NCBI GenBank assembly: GCA_021812165.1
Contig: JAKAOO010000006.1
Span: 1-35,333 of the forward strand
Source of the DNA: Pseudomonadota bacterium
Lineage (GTDB): Bacteria > Pseudomonadota > Alphaproteobacteria > ATCC43930 > CGMCC-115725
Direction: 5' to 3'
Length of the DNA: 35,333 nt
The translations under genes and the position numbers were made by a program. The notes under the pieces are model-generated. The model was not told the DNA's origin. It was given only the letters and a program-made list of their open reading frames with translations, and ran no database searches. Shown here piece after piece: positions 8,392 through 15,710 of the stretch (position 1 is the first letter of the stretch; every line of letters starts with the position of its first letter).

Positions 8392-8564
8392 GAGGCTGCG
8401 GAAAAACTCTGCTGTCGTTCCGGGACGGCCCTTGAGGGCCGGGCCTGGAACCCATGAACATCAGCCAAGCCATTGATTTCACAGGCCTGTGTCGATGGTT
8501 TCCGGGATCACGGTCTACGACCGCGCCCCGGAATGACGACATTCCAGCATTTTCCCGCAGCCTC
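8392..8564 (+). repeat. palindromic intergenic repeat (REP/MITE-like), copy A
   Basis: The ends are inverted repeats: GAGGCTGCGGAAAAACT at the left and, on the other strand from the right, GAGGCTGCGGGAAAATGCTG. Internal parts include CCGGGACGGCCC..GGGCCGGG and GGTTTCCGGGATCACGG. A second copy in the same orientation is at 10394-10635. It immediately follows the stop codon of the M48 protease gene and may act as a terminator or mRNA-stabilising hairpin. A frame of 129 codons read across it is an artefact of the repeat. Confidence 0.8.
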
Positions 8565-8691
8565 TCAGTGCCCTTTTCGCAGCCTCGTCATTGCGTTCAC
8601 GTGCCGCTTCGTGGGGCATGAGACGGCTTCGCCGCACTTCCCATCACCGCGTCTTATTCCCGAACAGCTATTGGACGACGACGCCGCGCGC

Positions 8692-9528
8692 TCAGTGCGA
8701 CATCAGAACCGGCAGCGTCATCGTTTCGAGAACCGTCCTGCTCGCCCCGCCCAGCAAAAGCTCCCGCGCGCGCGCATGGCCGTAGACCCCCATGACGAGA
8801 AGATCGGCCCCGAGATCGGCGGCGCGCGACAAGAGAACATCGCCAACCCCGACTTCGCCCGCGACAGTGCGCTCGACTTCGGCCTTCACCCCGTGACGCG
8901 CGAGGTGGACCGAGATGTCGAAGCCCGGTTCCTCGCCGTGCTCGCCCGGGCGCGGATCGATCGCGAGCACCGTCACCTTCTTGGCGGCAGACAGAAACGG
9001 CAGAGCGTCGTTGACGGCGCGCGCCGCCTCGCGGCTCGCGTTCCAGGCGACGAGAACGCACTCTCCGATCTGCGGAAAGCTCCCGGCGTACGGGATGACG
9101 AGGATCGGGCGCCCCGACGCCAGAGCGATCACTTCGGGACGCAAGGGGGGCAATTCTTCTTCGCGGCGCTCGCGGTCGTGCTGGCCGAGGATAACCAAAT
9201 CGGCATAGCGGGCATGGACCGCGGGATCCGCGTCGGCGAACGACTGCGGCGATCGCCATTCGGCGGAAATGCCACGGCGAGAGGCGACGCGCTCGAATTC
9301 CTCGCGCAGCTTCGCCATGCTCTCAGCCAACTTTTCCTCGAGTCCGCGAAAAAGCGGGTCGAGCGCCGCCTGATCGTAGTAGCCAAAGGTCGGAAACCGC
9401 ACGCTCGGCAGCGGGTAGAGCGCGGCGAGATGCGCGCCGAATCGCGCGCCAAGCGCCGCCGCCAACTCGAGGTTCCGGCGCGAAGCCTCACTTTCGTCAA
9501 GAACGAGCAACAGATCCTTGTAACCCAT
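8692..9528 (-). CDS. universal stress protein, two tandem UspA domains
   Basis: The product is 278 aa and holds two UspA folds in tandem: domain 1 at about 1-140, starting MGYKDLLLVLDESEAS, and domain 2 at about 150-278. Domain 2 carries the ATP-binding signature G-2x-G-9x-G-S/T in GVYGHARARELLLGGASRT. Domain 1 has no clear version of this signature, so nucleotide binding is expected only in domain 2. UspA proteins help survival under starvation, hypoxia or oxidative stress. The ATG at 9528 follows GGGAGGGG. A perfect FNR/FixK palindrome lies 75 bp upstream, implying induction by low oxygen. Confidence 0.92.
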   Translation of the reverse strand: MGYKDLLLVLDESEASRRNLELAAALGARFGAHLAALYPLPSVRFPTFGYYDQAALDPLFRGLEEKLAESMAKLREEFERVASRRGISAEWRSPQSFADADPAVHARYADLVILGQHDRERREEELPPLRPEVIALASGRPILVIPYAGSFPQIGECVLVAWNASREAARAVNDALPFLSAAKKVTVLAIDPRPGEHGEEPGFDISVHLARHGVKAEVERTVAGEVGVGDVLLSRAADLGADLLVMGVYGHARARELLLGGASRTVLETMTLPVLMSH

Positions 9529-9575
9529 TCGACCCCTCCCGGGCGCGAAAAAGGCCTTGCCCAATTCGGTAACAA

Positions 9576-9616
9576 GTTATCTCAGGAGGAGGGAGATCAG
9601 CCTTGATCGAGATCAA
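9576..9616 (-). promoter_or_regulatory. FNR/FixK-type box and -10 element of the usp promoter
   Basis: The sequence TTGATCGAGATCAA at 9603-9616 matches the FNR/FixK consensus TTGAT-N4-ATCAA exactly. On the minus strand a GATAAC (9581-9576) sits 21 bp downstream of the box. With a start of transcription near 9569 the box would be centred at about -41, the usual place for an activator of a class II promoter. The usp start codon is about 40 bp further on. Spacing and promoter are read by eye. Confidence 0.8.
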
Positions 9617-9635
9617 CGAGCGCAGGTGAGGCGGG

Positions 9636-9836
9636 CTAAGCCTCGCGAAGTGCGCGTTCGCGCTCGCGCGCTTCGAACTGGAATTCCCGGCCGATCGCTT
9701 CGAGTTCTTCAGAAAGCCGCACGCCGGCAGTGCCGTGCGCCAACCGGAAACAACGCTCGGCCTCCCGCAGAAGCCATGCCGAATCCGCGCTCGCCGACGT
9801 CGCCCTCCGGGAAGTCCGCAGATCTTGCTTAATCAT
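9636..9836 (-). CDS. small hypothetical protein, 66 aa
   Basis: I do not recognise a characterised family. The product is a charged, probably helical protein with the segment WLLREAERCFRLAHG followed by EELEAIGREFQFEARERE. This resembles short unannotated proteins I recall from Hyphomicrobiales genomes with a LxREAxRCxRLA pattern, but I cannot check this. The ATG at 9836 has GGGAG nine bases upstream. It lies on the same strand as usp, upstream of the FNR/FixK box, and is probably transcribed independently of usp. Confidence 0.65.
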   Translation of the reverse strand: MIKQDLRTSRRATSASADSAWLLREAERCFRLAHGTAGVRLSEELEAIGREFQFEARERERALREA

Positions 9837-9932
9837 GGATGAACACTCCCCGAATGAGGGGAATATAGCCGCAGCGACCCGCCGCGGCGCGTGGCAAAGA
9901 TGGGGCGAGCCTTGTGCCGAACGCGCCCGAAC

Positions 9933-10193
9933 TCAGGCCGGCATCGGCAACTTTTGAAGACCATAGGCTTCCTGGGCGAGATCACGAAAGGCAAAAAGCA
10001 CCGAGGCGCCTTCGCGCGCGATCAGCATCGCCCAATGCGAAACTCCGGAGCGAAGCTCGGCGAAAAAGCTCCTCCTCCTGATGTCCCAAAGATCGATATC
10101 GAGAAAGTCGAGCGGCGAAGATTCTCCAGAAAGCGCAGCCGACCCCTCGCCTCCGAGCCACTCTGCGGCCATGAGCCGCCACAGCGAACGCAT
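9933..10193 (-). CDS. small hypothetical protein, 86 aa
   Basis: No family recognised. The ATG at 10193 has a strong GGAGGAATCACC upstream region, which favours it over an upstream in-frame start at 10295. The product has an N-terminal MRSLWRLMAAEWLGGEG segment, a middle DFLDIDLWDIRRRSFFAELR, and a hydrophobic stretch ASVLFAFRDLAQEAYGL. No signal peptide and no clear membrane segment are seen. It sits about 100 bp upstream of another small gene on the same strand, in the block bracketed by the two palindromic repeats. Confidence 0.6.
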   Translation of the reverse strand: MRSLWRLMAAEWLGGEGSAALSGESSPLDFLDIDLWDIRRRSFFAELRSGVSHWAMLIAREGASVLFAFRDLAQEAYGLQKLPMPA

Positions 10194-10393
10194 GGTGATT
10201 CCTCCGACGGAATGCGGGGAATCCATAGGAGCGGAAGCCGGCCGGAGTGCGGCATCATCGTAAGAATTTGCGGCAGCCTTTTGCATCGCGGCCAAAGAAC
10301 GGATGCAAATCCTTCTCCTCGCCGTATTTCCCGCGCATTCGGCAAGATTTGCCGCCGGCTTTGAGCCGTAGAGCGAAGCTATGGCGGCTCTAA
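10194..10393. other. intergenic stretch between small gene and repeat copy B
   Basis: No gene or convincing hairpin was found here. It must hold the promoter of the minus-strand 86-aa gene. Together with repeat copy B it forms a 441-bp gap between genes. Confidence 0.4.
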
Positions 10394-10635
10394 CAGGGTG
10401 CGGAAAAACCCCCTGTCATTCCGGGACGGCCCGTGAGGGCCGGGCCCGGAAACCATGAACACAGGCCAAACCATTGATATCTCGGGAATATATTGATGGT
10501 TTCCGGGATCACGGCCGCGGGCGACGTGCCGGGCACGGCCGTCGGAGGTTCGCCGCGAAGGCCGCGCAAGGCTGATAGCCCGCGGATCGACCGCGCCCCG
10601 GAATGACGACATTCCAGTATTTTTCCGCAGCCTCC
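10394..10635 (+). repeat. palindromic intergenic repeat, copy B, with extra 70-bp internal segment
   Basis: It has the same ends and internal blocks as copy A at 8392-8564 and the same orientation. It differs by an extra segment of about 70 bp (10515-10586) bounded by CCGCGGG and CCCGCGG, absent from copy A. The right end abuts the stop codon (10635-10637) of the alpha/beta hydrolase gene. As in copy A, the boundary reads CTTTAGGAGGCTGCGG, where TAG is the stop of the neighbouring gene. A 77-codon frame across it is a repeat artefact. Confidence 0.8.
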
Positions 10636-11384
10636 TAAAGCGCGGGGATCTCGTCGAGGGTTCGAGCGATTCGGGCGAGGCCGATTGGATCCGAGAGACG
10701 ATGATCGCCTGCCTTGAGGAGCGTCAGCGCGACATCGCGGCTTTCGAGACGCTCGCAAAGAAGAAGACTTCTCTGCCACGGGACGGCATCGTCGCGCATT
10801 CCGTGCAAGAGCCGCACCGGGACCGGGATCCCGATTGTGCGGCGCAGAAGAAGGTGATTTCTTCCTTCCTCGATGAGCTCGCGGCTGTAGGTATACCCCG
10901 CGGGATCGTATTCCGAGGGCAAAGTGACGGCGCCCTCTTTGTCGAGTGCTTGGCGTTCGGCCGGGCTGAGCCTCGAAAAGAGGAGGTCCTCCGTGAAATC
11001 CGGAGCGGCGGCGATTCCGAGGAGGGCCTCGACGCGCTCCGGCCGTTCGAGGGCGGCAAGAAGCATGATCCAACCGCCCATGCTCGATCCGACGAGGATC
11101 TGCGGACCTTCAGAGAGAGTGTCGATGACCGCCACGGCGTCCGCGGACCAGCGGCCGATCGTCCCCGCCAAGAAATCCCCGCTCGACGCGCCGTGACCGA
11201 AATAGTCGAAGCGCACGAAAGCGCGGCCGCGGGTCCGGCAATAATCTTCGAGAAAAAGGGCCTTGGTGCCGCTCATGTCGGAGCGGAAACCGCAGAAAAA
11301 GATGATCCCCGGCGCGCGGCCCGAAAGCCGGTGGTAGGCAATGGTGGCGCCGTCCTGGCGTGTTAGAATGCCCTCGGAAACCAT
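10635..11384 (-). CDS. alpha/beta hydrolase, thioesterase/esterase type
   Basis: The product is 249 aa, a single alpha/beta hydrolase domain. The oxyanion/strand region is FFCGFRSDMSGTKA, the nucleophile elbow GSSMGG (Ser101), the acid HGMRDD (Asp198 or Asp199) and the base GDH (His228). The FFCGFRSDMSGTKA opening and DYFGHGASSG segment resemble the ABHD10/palmitoyl-protein-thioesterase-like group of bacterial esterases, so a thioesterase or carboxylesterase acting in the cytoplasm is likely; the substrate is unknown. There is no signal peptide. The gene is divergent from the glycosyltransferase with about 23 bp between start codons, so promoters must overlap coding sequence or be shared. No strong ribosome binding site is seen at the start. 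Confidence 0.87.
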   Translation of the reverse strand: MVSEGILTRQDGATIAYHRLSGRAPGIIFFCGFRSDMSGTKALFLEDYCRTRGRAFVRFDYFGHGASSGDFLAGTIGRWSADAVAVIDTLSEGPQILVGSSMGGWIMLLAALERPERVEALLGIAAAPDFTEDLLFSRLSPAERQALDKEGAVTLPSEYDPAGYTYSRELIEEGRNHLLLRRTIGIPVPVRLLHGMRDDAVPWQRSLLLCERLESRDVALTLLKAGDHRLSDPIGLARIARTLDEIPAL

Positions 11385-11407
11385 TCGGGAGATCAGGGTC
11401 GCGTGTA

Positions 11408-12670
11408 ATGGGAGGCGAGACTAGCACGTCCCTCTCTGCGGCAGAAGGCCGGGCCGGCGAACGAGGTTCCCCGCGAAGCGAACCTTTGCGCGGGCTTCGC
11501 GGCGCGCCTCGGCCGCCGGCCGTATTGCAGGTTCTTCCGAGCCTTAATGCGGGCGGCGTCGAGCGGGGCACGATCGAACTCGCGCGCGCGCTCGTCGCGG
11601 CCGGCTGGATTTCCTATGTCGCCTCCGCCGGCGGCCCTTTGGAAGGCGATCTCAAGCGCGCCGGCGCGATCCACCTCAAACTGCCGCTCGCCTCAAAAAA
11701 CCCGCTTCGGATGGGCGCCAACGCGCACGCCTTGATCGCGCTCATCCGCCGCCACGGCATCGACATCGTCCACGCCCGCAGCCGCGCTCCGGCCTGGAGC
11801 GCTTGGTGGGCGGCGCGCGCGACCGGCCGTCGCTTCGTGACGACTTTTCACAACGCCTATGATCTTTCCGTGCCGTTGAAGGGCCACTACAACGCCATCA
11901 TGGCGCGCGGCGCGCGGGTCATTGCGATCTCGCATTTCCTCGCAGAGCACGCGTCTTCGACTTATGGCGTTGGTCGCGAACGCTTGCGTACCATCCCCCG
12001 CGGGGTCGATCTCGATCAATTCGCTCCAAGCCGCGTCGGGGCGGAACGCATTGTCGCCCTCGCGCGGGAGTGGCGCTTGCCCGACGGCGCGCTCATCGCG
12101 ATGCTGCCGGGGCGCCTTTCGCGCTGGAAAGGCGCGCTCGACTTTATCGCTGCAATCGCCGCGCTCGGCCGCGACGATGTCTATGGCCTTCTGATCGGCC
12201 CCGAGCAGAGCCGCGGCTTCCGCGCCGAACTCGAACGCGCGATCGAGCGTCACCGGCTCGGCACCCGGTTCCGCATTGTCGAAGGCTGCGGCGACATGCC
12301 CGCTGCCTATATGCTCGCCGATGTCGTGGTCTCGGCTTCGACCGATCCCGAGGGTTTCGGACGGGTGATCGTCGAGGCGCAGGCGATGGGACGCCCGGTC
12401 GTCGCCACCGATCACGGCGGAGCGCGCGAAACGGTTCTCCCCGGAGTGACCGGCTGGCTGGTGCCGCCCGCCGATCCGCCCTCGCTCGCGGCGGCAATCG
12501 GCAGGGCGCTCGCCCTTCGTCCGGAAGAGCGCGCGAAATTCGCCGGCGCCGGCAGAAGCCACGTTGCAAAAAATTTCCCCTCAGAGGCGACCTGCACGAA
12601 GACGATCGCGGTCTACGAAGAGCTCCTCTTCGGCGAAGAGAGCCTCGAGGCGCAGGCCGCCGCCTCCTAG
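11408..12670 (+). CDS. glycosyltransferase family 4 protein
   Basis: The product is about 420 aa with the two-Rossmann GT-B layout. The N-terminal domain begins at AVLQVLPSLNAGGVERGTIE, an opening typical of GT4 enzymes with the GGVER motif. The C-terminal domain has MLPGRLSRWKG (donor-site region) and the acidic EX7E-type motif around STDPEGFGRVIVEAQAMGRP. These enzymes transfer a sugar from a nucleotide-sugar to lipopolysaccharide, exopolysaccharide or lipid acceptors; the actual acceptor is not evident. An upstream ATG at 11360 would overlap the divergent hydrolase gene and adds non-conserved residues, so I prefer 11408, with AGGG nine bases before it. Residues 1 to about 38 are a low-complexity leader, so the start remains uncertain. 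Confidence 0.88.
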   Translation: MGGETSTSLSAAEGRAGERGSPRSEPLRGLRGAPRPPAVLQVLPSLNAGGVERGTIELARALVAAGWISYVASAGGPLEGDLKRAGAIHLKLPLASKNPLRMGANAHALIALIRRHGIDIVHARSRAPAWSAWWAARATGRRFVTTFHNAYDLSVPLKGHYNAIMARGARVIAISHFLAEHASSTYGVGRERLRTIPRGVDLDQFAPSRVGAERIVALAREWRLPDGALIAMLPGRLSRWKGALDFIAAIAALGRDDVYGLLIGPEQSRGFRAELERAIERHRLGTRFRIVEGCGDMPAAYMLADVVVSASTDPEGFGRVIVEAQAMGRPVVATDHGGARETVLPGVTGWLVPPADPPSLAAAIGRALALRPEERAKFAGAGRSHVAKNFPSEATCTKTIAVYEELLFGEESLEAQAAAS

Positions 12671-12713
12671 AAGGAGGGTGGTCGCAGACGCCCGAAAGCG
12701 GTCGTTCTCAGCC

Positions 12714-12854
12714 TCAGCGGCACCGATAGGGGTGCCAATAACACCAGCCGGGATGCCCGGGCGCCACCACGCAGCCGGAAAGCGAGGCGGCCAGCAGGGC
12801 GACGACGCCGAGCGTGCGCAAGCGACGACAGAGCGAAGGCCGAGGTCGATTCAT
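12714..12854 (-). CDS. small lipoprotein, 46 aa
   Basis: The product begins MNRPRPSLCRRLRTLGVVAL and has a textbook lipoprotein signal: basic n-region, hydrophobic LGVVALLAASLSG, and a lipobox LSGC with Cys30 as the lipidation site. The mature part is only 17 residues, CVVAPGHPGWCYWHPYRCR, rich in His, Trp, Tyr and Cys. Such tiny lipoproteins with a C-terminal WCYWHPYRC pattern are, as I recall, scattered through alphaproteobacteria without known function. The gene is convergent with the glycosyltransferase. The ribosome binding site is weak (GGGTGG). Confidence 0.65.
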   Translation of the reverse strand: MNRPRPSLCRRLRTLGVVALLAASLSGCVVAPGHPGWCYWHPYRCR

Positions 12855-12937
12855 GGGTACCACCCGTTCCGTCAAAAGCGGACGGCACTTCTACGCGGCT
12901 CGCGGCGATCCTATCCCCGCGGAACGCGCGATCCTTG

Positions 12938-13558
12938 TCACCGCCGCAGCTCCCGCACCGCATCCGCCGTCAGGTAGCGGGTTTTGGCGCCGCGCAATAT
13001 GAGATAGAGTTTCGCCGTTTCCTCGAGCTCCTCGACCGCATTGAGCGCGGCTTCCAGGCTCTCCCCTGAGACGACCGGACCGTGATTGGCGAGAAGGAGG
13101 GCGTGATGCTTCCCCGCAAATCCGCGCACCGCTTCGGCGAGAGCGGGATCGCCGGGACGGAAATAGGGGACGAGAGGGAGCCTTCCCACCCGCATCACGT
13201 AATAGGCCGTAATCGGCGGCAGGACATCCTCGGGATCGATTTCGGCAAGGCAGGAAACCGCAACCGAATGGCTCGAATGAAGGTGAACGACGGCTCGGGC
13301 CTCGGCGCGCTCTTCATACATGGCGCGATGGAGGAAGGCTTCCTTGGTCGGCGGGTCGCCGGAGGCGAGCCGGCCCTCGCGGTCGAGCCGGGAAAGCCGC
13401 GCCGGATCGAGGCGGCCGAGCGAAGACCCCGTCGGCGTCATCAGAAAGCCCTCTTCGAGCCTCACGCTCAAATTGCCGGAGGAGCCGGCCGTCAGCCCGC
13501 GCGCAAAGATCGAAGCGCCGATCTCGCAGATCGTTTCGCGCTCTTTGGCTTCGCTCAT
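12938..13558 (-). CDS. otnC: class II aldolase family protein, probable 3-oxo-tetronate 4-phosphate decarboxylase
   Basis: The product is 206 aa, a class II aldolase/adducin domain. Seen are TAGSSGNLS (23-31, phosphate-binding loop), Glu73, the zinc ligands His92 and His94 in HLHSSH, and His159 in ANHGPV. OtnC decarboxylates 3-oxo-tetronate 4-phosphate to dihydroxyacetone phosphate. Without context the family could also be L-fuculose-phosphate aldolase or L-ribulose-phosphate epimerase, but the partner gene, overlapping by ATGA at 13555-13558, is the DUF1537 kinase OtnK, and otnI and denD are nearby, which makes OtnC the best call. Confidence 0.9.
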   Translation of the reverse strand: MSEAKERETICEIGASIFARGLTAGSSGNLSVRLEEGFLMTPTGSSLGRLDPARLSRLDREGRLASGDPPTKEAFLHRAMYEERAEARAVVHLHSSHSVAVSCLAEIDPEDVLPPITAYYVMRVGRLPLVPYFRPGDPALAEAVRGFAGKHHALLLANHGPVVSGESLEAALNAVEELEETAKLYLILRGAKTRYLTADAVRELRR

Positions 13559-14835
13559 TGTTCGCCTCCTTCGAGGACGGAAAAGGCGCGCAGGAAAAAG
13601 TCGGGCTTGCCGAAATTGCCGGATTTGAGCGCAAGCGCGAGGGCGGGCTCGCCAAGGCTCAAGGTCCATGGAACGCCGGGATCGATCTCTTCGCCGATCA
13701 GAAGAGCGCTGACGCCGAGGGCCCCGACGACGGCGCCGGCGGTCTCGCCTCCGGCGACGACGAGGCGGCGCAACCCCGAGGCGACGAGACCGCGAGCGAT
13801 CCCTGCGAGGATCCCCTCGACGAGTGCGCCCGAGGCCTCGCGCCCAAGCCGCTCTTGCACCGCCGCCACCTCATCCGGCGGCGCCGTCGCCGAGAAAAGG
13901 ATAGGCCTTTCTCCAAGACGCGGCCGCGCCCAGGAAAGCGCCTCGCTCGCCACGTCGCGGCCTGCGGCGGCGGCAAGAGGGTCGACGGTGAACGCGGGCG
14001 TGTGCTCCCTCATGTAAGCGACTTGCGCCTGCGTCGCCTGCGAGCAGGAGCCCGACAAAACCGCCGCGGACCCTCTGACCGGAGGCAAGCGATCGGCTCC
14101 CTCCCTCGCGCCGAGAAGGCCCTTGCGGCGGAAATTCGCCGGCAGGCCCTGAGCGATCCCCGAGCCTCCGGTAATGAGCGGCAAATCCGCGGCCGCCGCG
14201 CCGATCGCTTCGAGATCGCGATCGAAGAGGGCGTCGACGATTGCATGGCGCTTTCCGGCCTTTCTGAGATCGGCAAAGGCGGCGGCGACCCTCTCGGCGC
14301 CGCAGGCGACCGTCGCATAAGGCACAAGCCCGACCGGATGGCGGCATTGCCTTTCGAGGACGCGAACGAGGTTCGAATCGCGCATCGGCGTCAGAGGATG
14401 GTCGCGCATCCCGGACTGCGAAAGCAGAACCTCGCCGACAAAAAGATGACCTTGGTAGATCGTGCGCTGGGCCTCGGGAAACGCCGGGCAGTAAAGCGTG
14501 AAATCGGCATCGAGAGCGGAAAGAAGCGCTTCGGCGACCGGGCCGATATTGCCTTCATCCGCCGAATCGAAGGTCGAGCAGTATTTGAAGAGAATCTGCC
14601 GCGCGCCCGCCTCTTTAAGATAAGCGAGCGCGTCGAGGCTCTTTGCGATCGCCTCCCGCGCCGGCACGGTCCGGGATTTGAGGGCGACGACGAGCGCCTC
14701 GGCATCGGGCGCGCGCGTCCCCGCCTTCGGCACGCCGATCAGCTGCACCGTTTTCATGCCGCGGCGATGAAGCGTATTGCAGAGATCGGTAGCGCCCGTG
14801 AAATCGTCGGCGATCGCGCCCAAAAGCACGCTCAT
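13555..14835 (-). CDS. otnK: four-carbon acid sugar kinase, 3-oxo-tetronate kinase (DUF1537)
   Basis: The product is 426 aa. The N-terminal signature IADDFTGATD (8-17) and the C-terminal nucleotide-binding part with VVAGGETAGAVV are diagnostic of the four-carbon acid sugar kinase family (formerly DUF1537). SGSCSQATQAQV marks the domain junction. OtnK phosphorylates 3-oxo-tetronate (the erythronate or threonate breakdown product) at the 4-position. The ATG follows GGGAGGG. Its 3' end overlaps otnC by four bases, so the two are translationally coupled. The gene lies 81 bp downstream of the vapC stop on the same strand; read-through from vapBC is possible. Confidence 0.93.
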   Translation of the reverse strand: MSVLLGAIADDFTGATDLCNTLHRRGMKTVQLIGVPKAGTRAPDAEALVVALKSRTVPAREAIAKSLDALAYLKEAGARQILFKYCSTFDSADEGNIGPVAEALLSALDADFTLYCPAFPEAQRTIYQGHLFVGEVLLSQSGMRDHPLTPMRDSNLVRVLERQCRHPVGLVPYATVACGAERVAAAFADLRKAGKRHAIVDALFDRDLEAIGAAAADLPLITGGSGIAQGLPANFRRKGLLGAREGADRLPPVRGSAAVLSGSCSQATQAQVAYMREHTPAFTVDPLAAAAGRDVASEALSWARPRLGERPILFSATAPPDEVAAVQERLGREASGALVEGILAGIARGLVASGLRRLVVAGGETAGAVVGALGVSALLIGEEIDPGVPWTLSLGEPALALALKSGNFGKPDFFLRAFSVLEGGEQ

Positions 14836-14916
14836 CGCACCCTCCCGCTCACACCTCCGAGCGGAAAGTAACGGCTCCTGGCACCTAGCGCAAAGGAACC
14901 TGCCCGGAAAGGCTAT

Positions 14917-15327
14917 TCAGACCGAGCGGGTCGCAGGGCGGATGTCAGTTTTGTCAAAATCCTCGCCCTTGAAAAGCAGCGCCTTCTCGTGGTTCTTCGC
15001 CATCGCGTAGGCAAAGCAATCACCCAAATTGAGCTGCGCCGGATGCCCCTGCCCTTTCCCGTAACGCGAGAACGCGGCGAGCGCCGTTTCCGCCTCCTTT
15101 TCGGTGATCGAGGCGACCCCGACCCCGGCGAGGCCAAGAAACTCGCGCACGTCCTCTGCGGCCTCCTCGATGCTCGCGTACCGCTTGCGGCAGATGCCGA
15201 GCGCCGCCTCGAAGATCGCGATCGGCGAGATGATGGGCGAGCGCGCGCTCTCGAGGGCGTCGACCAGAGCATCGGCTTCGGGCTCGCGCGTCAGGATCGC
15301 GACGATGGCGGAGGCGTCCACAAACAT
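14917..15327 (-). CDS. vapC: VapC-family PIN-domain toxin
   Basis: The product is 136 aa. The PIN fold acidic residues are visible: Asp4 (MFVDASAI), Glu40 (AIFEAALG), Asp103 (NLGDCFAYAMA) and Asp123 or Asp125. VapC toxins are magnesium-dependent ribonucleases, usually cutting tRNA or rRNA when freed from antitoxin. The start ATG overlaps the antitoxin stop codon in TGATG; a GTG one codon earlier is possible. It sits between the two halves of the tetronate catabolic cluster. Confidence 0.92.
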   Translation of the reverse strand: MFVDASAIVAILTREPEADALVDALESARSPIISPIAIFEAALGICRKRYASIEEAAEDVREFLGLAGVGVASITEKEAETALAAFSRYGKGQGHPAQLNLGDCFAYAMAKNHEKALLFKGEDFDKTDIRPATRSV

Positions 15328-15566
15328 CACTTCATCCCGCTGAGAGCGTCGTAAAACGCCTTGTCGGCCTCGAGACCGGTAGCCGGCCGTCTCAGCACCC
15401 GGTCCTGGAGCGGACGCAGCCGCTCGCGCAGAGGTATTGCCTCCTCAAGGCGGCGCAATTCGTTTTCGAGCGCGATCCTCACGGCTTCGGTCTTGTTCGT
15501 GTGCTTGCGGTCGGCCAGCTTCTCGGCGAGCCGATTGACGGTTTCACTGCGGATGTTGAGGGGCAA
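15327..15566 (-). CDS. vapB: VapB-type antitoxin (PSK_trans_fac family)
   Basis: The product is 79 aa: MPLNIRSETVNRLAEKLADR, then an arginine/glutamate-rich helical part and a C-terminal tail (LEADKAFYDALSGMK) that would bind the toxin. The start is the TTG at 15566, preceded by GGGAG; this gives the MPLNI opening common in this family. The very long open frame upstream (to 16505) is antisense to otnI and is not real. The N-terminal part should form the DNA-binding domain that autoregulates the operon. The product neutralises the VapC toxin encoded immediately downstream. Confidence 0.88.
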   Translation of the reverse strand: MPLNIRSETVNRLAEKLADRKHTNKTEAVRIALENELRRLEEAIPLRERLRPLQDRVLRRPATGLEADKAFYDALSGMK

Positions 15567-15710
15567 ATATCGGCTCCCGTGTAGACGTAAAGATGATAAT
15601 GCGTATTCGCAAAGACCGCAAGGATTCACCGGGAACGGCGGCGAGATGGACCCTTGCCTTGGGCGCTCGCCCGCGGAAGAGTAGGCCGCCTCATCAAGGA
15701 GGGGCGCGCC

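Noticed and set aside
8153-8542. 129-codon minus-strand frame at the end of the M48 gene and across repeat copy A
   Set aside because: It reads the palindromic repeat; a similar frame (MSSFRGAV...GPSRND) appears in copy B, so it is a repeat artefact.
10379-10612. 77-codon minus-strand frame in repeat copy B
   Set aside because: Repeat-derived reading frame without ribosome binding site.
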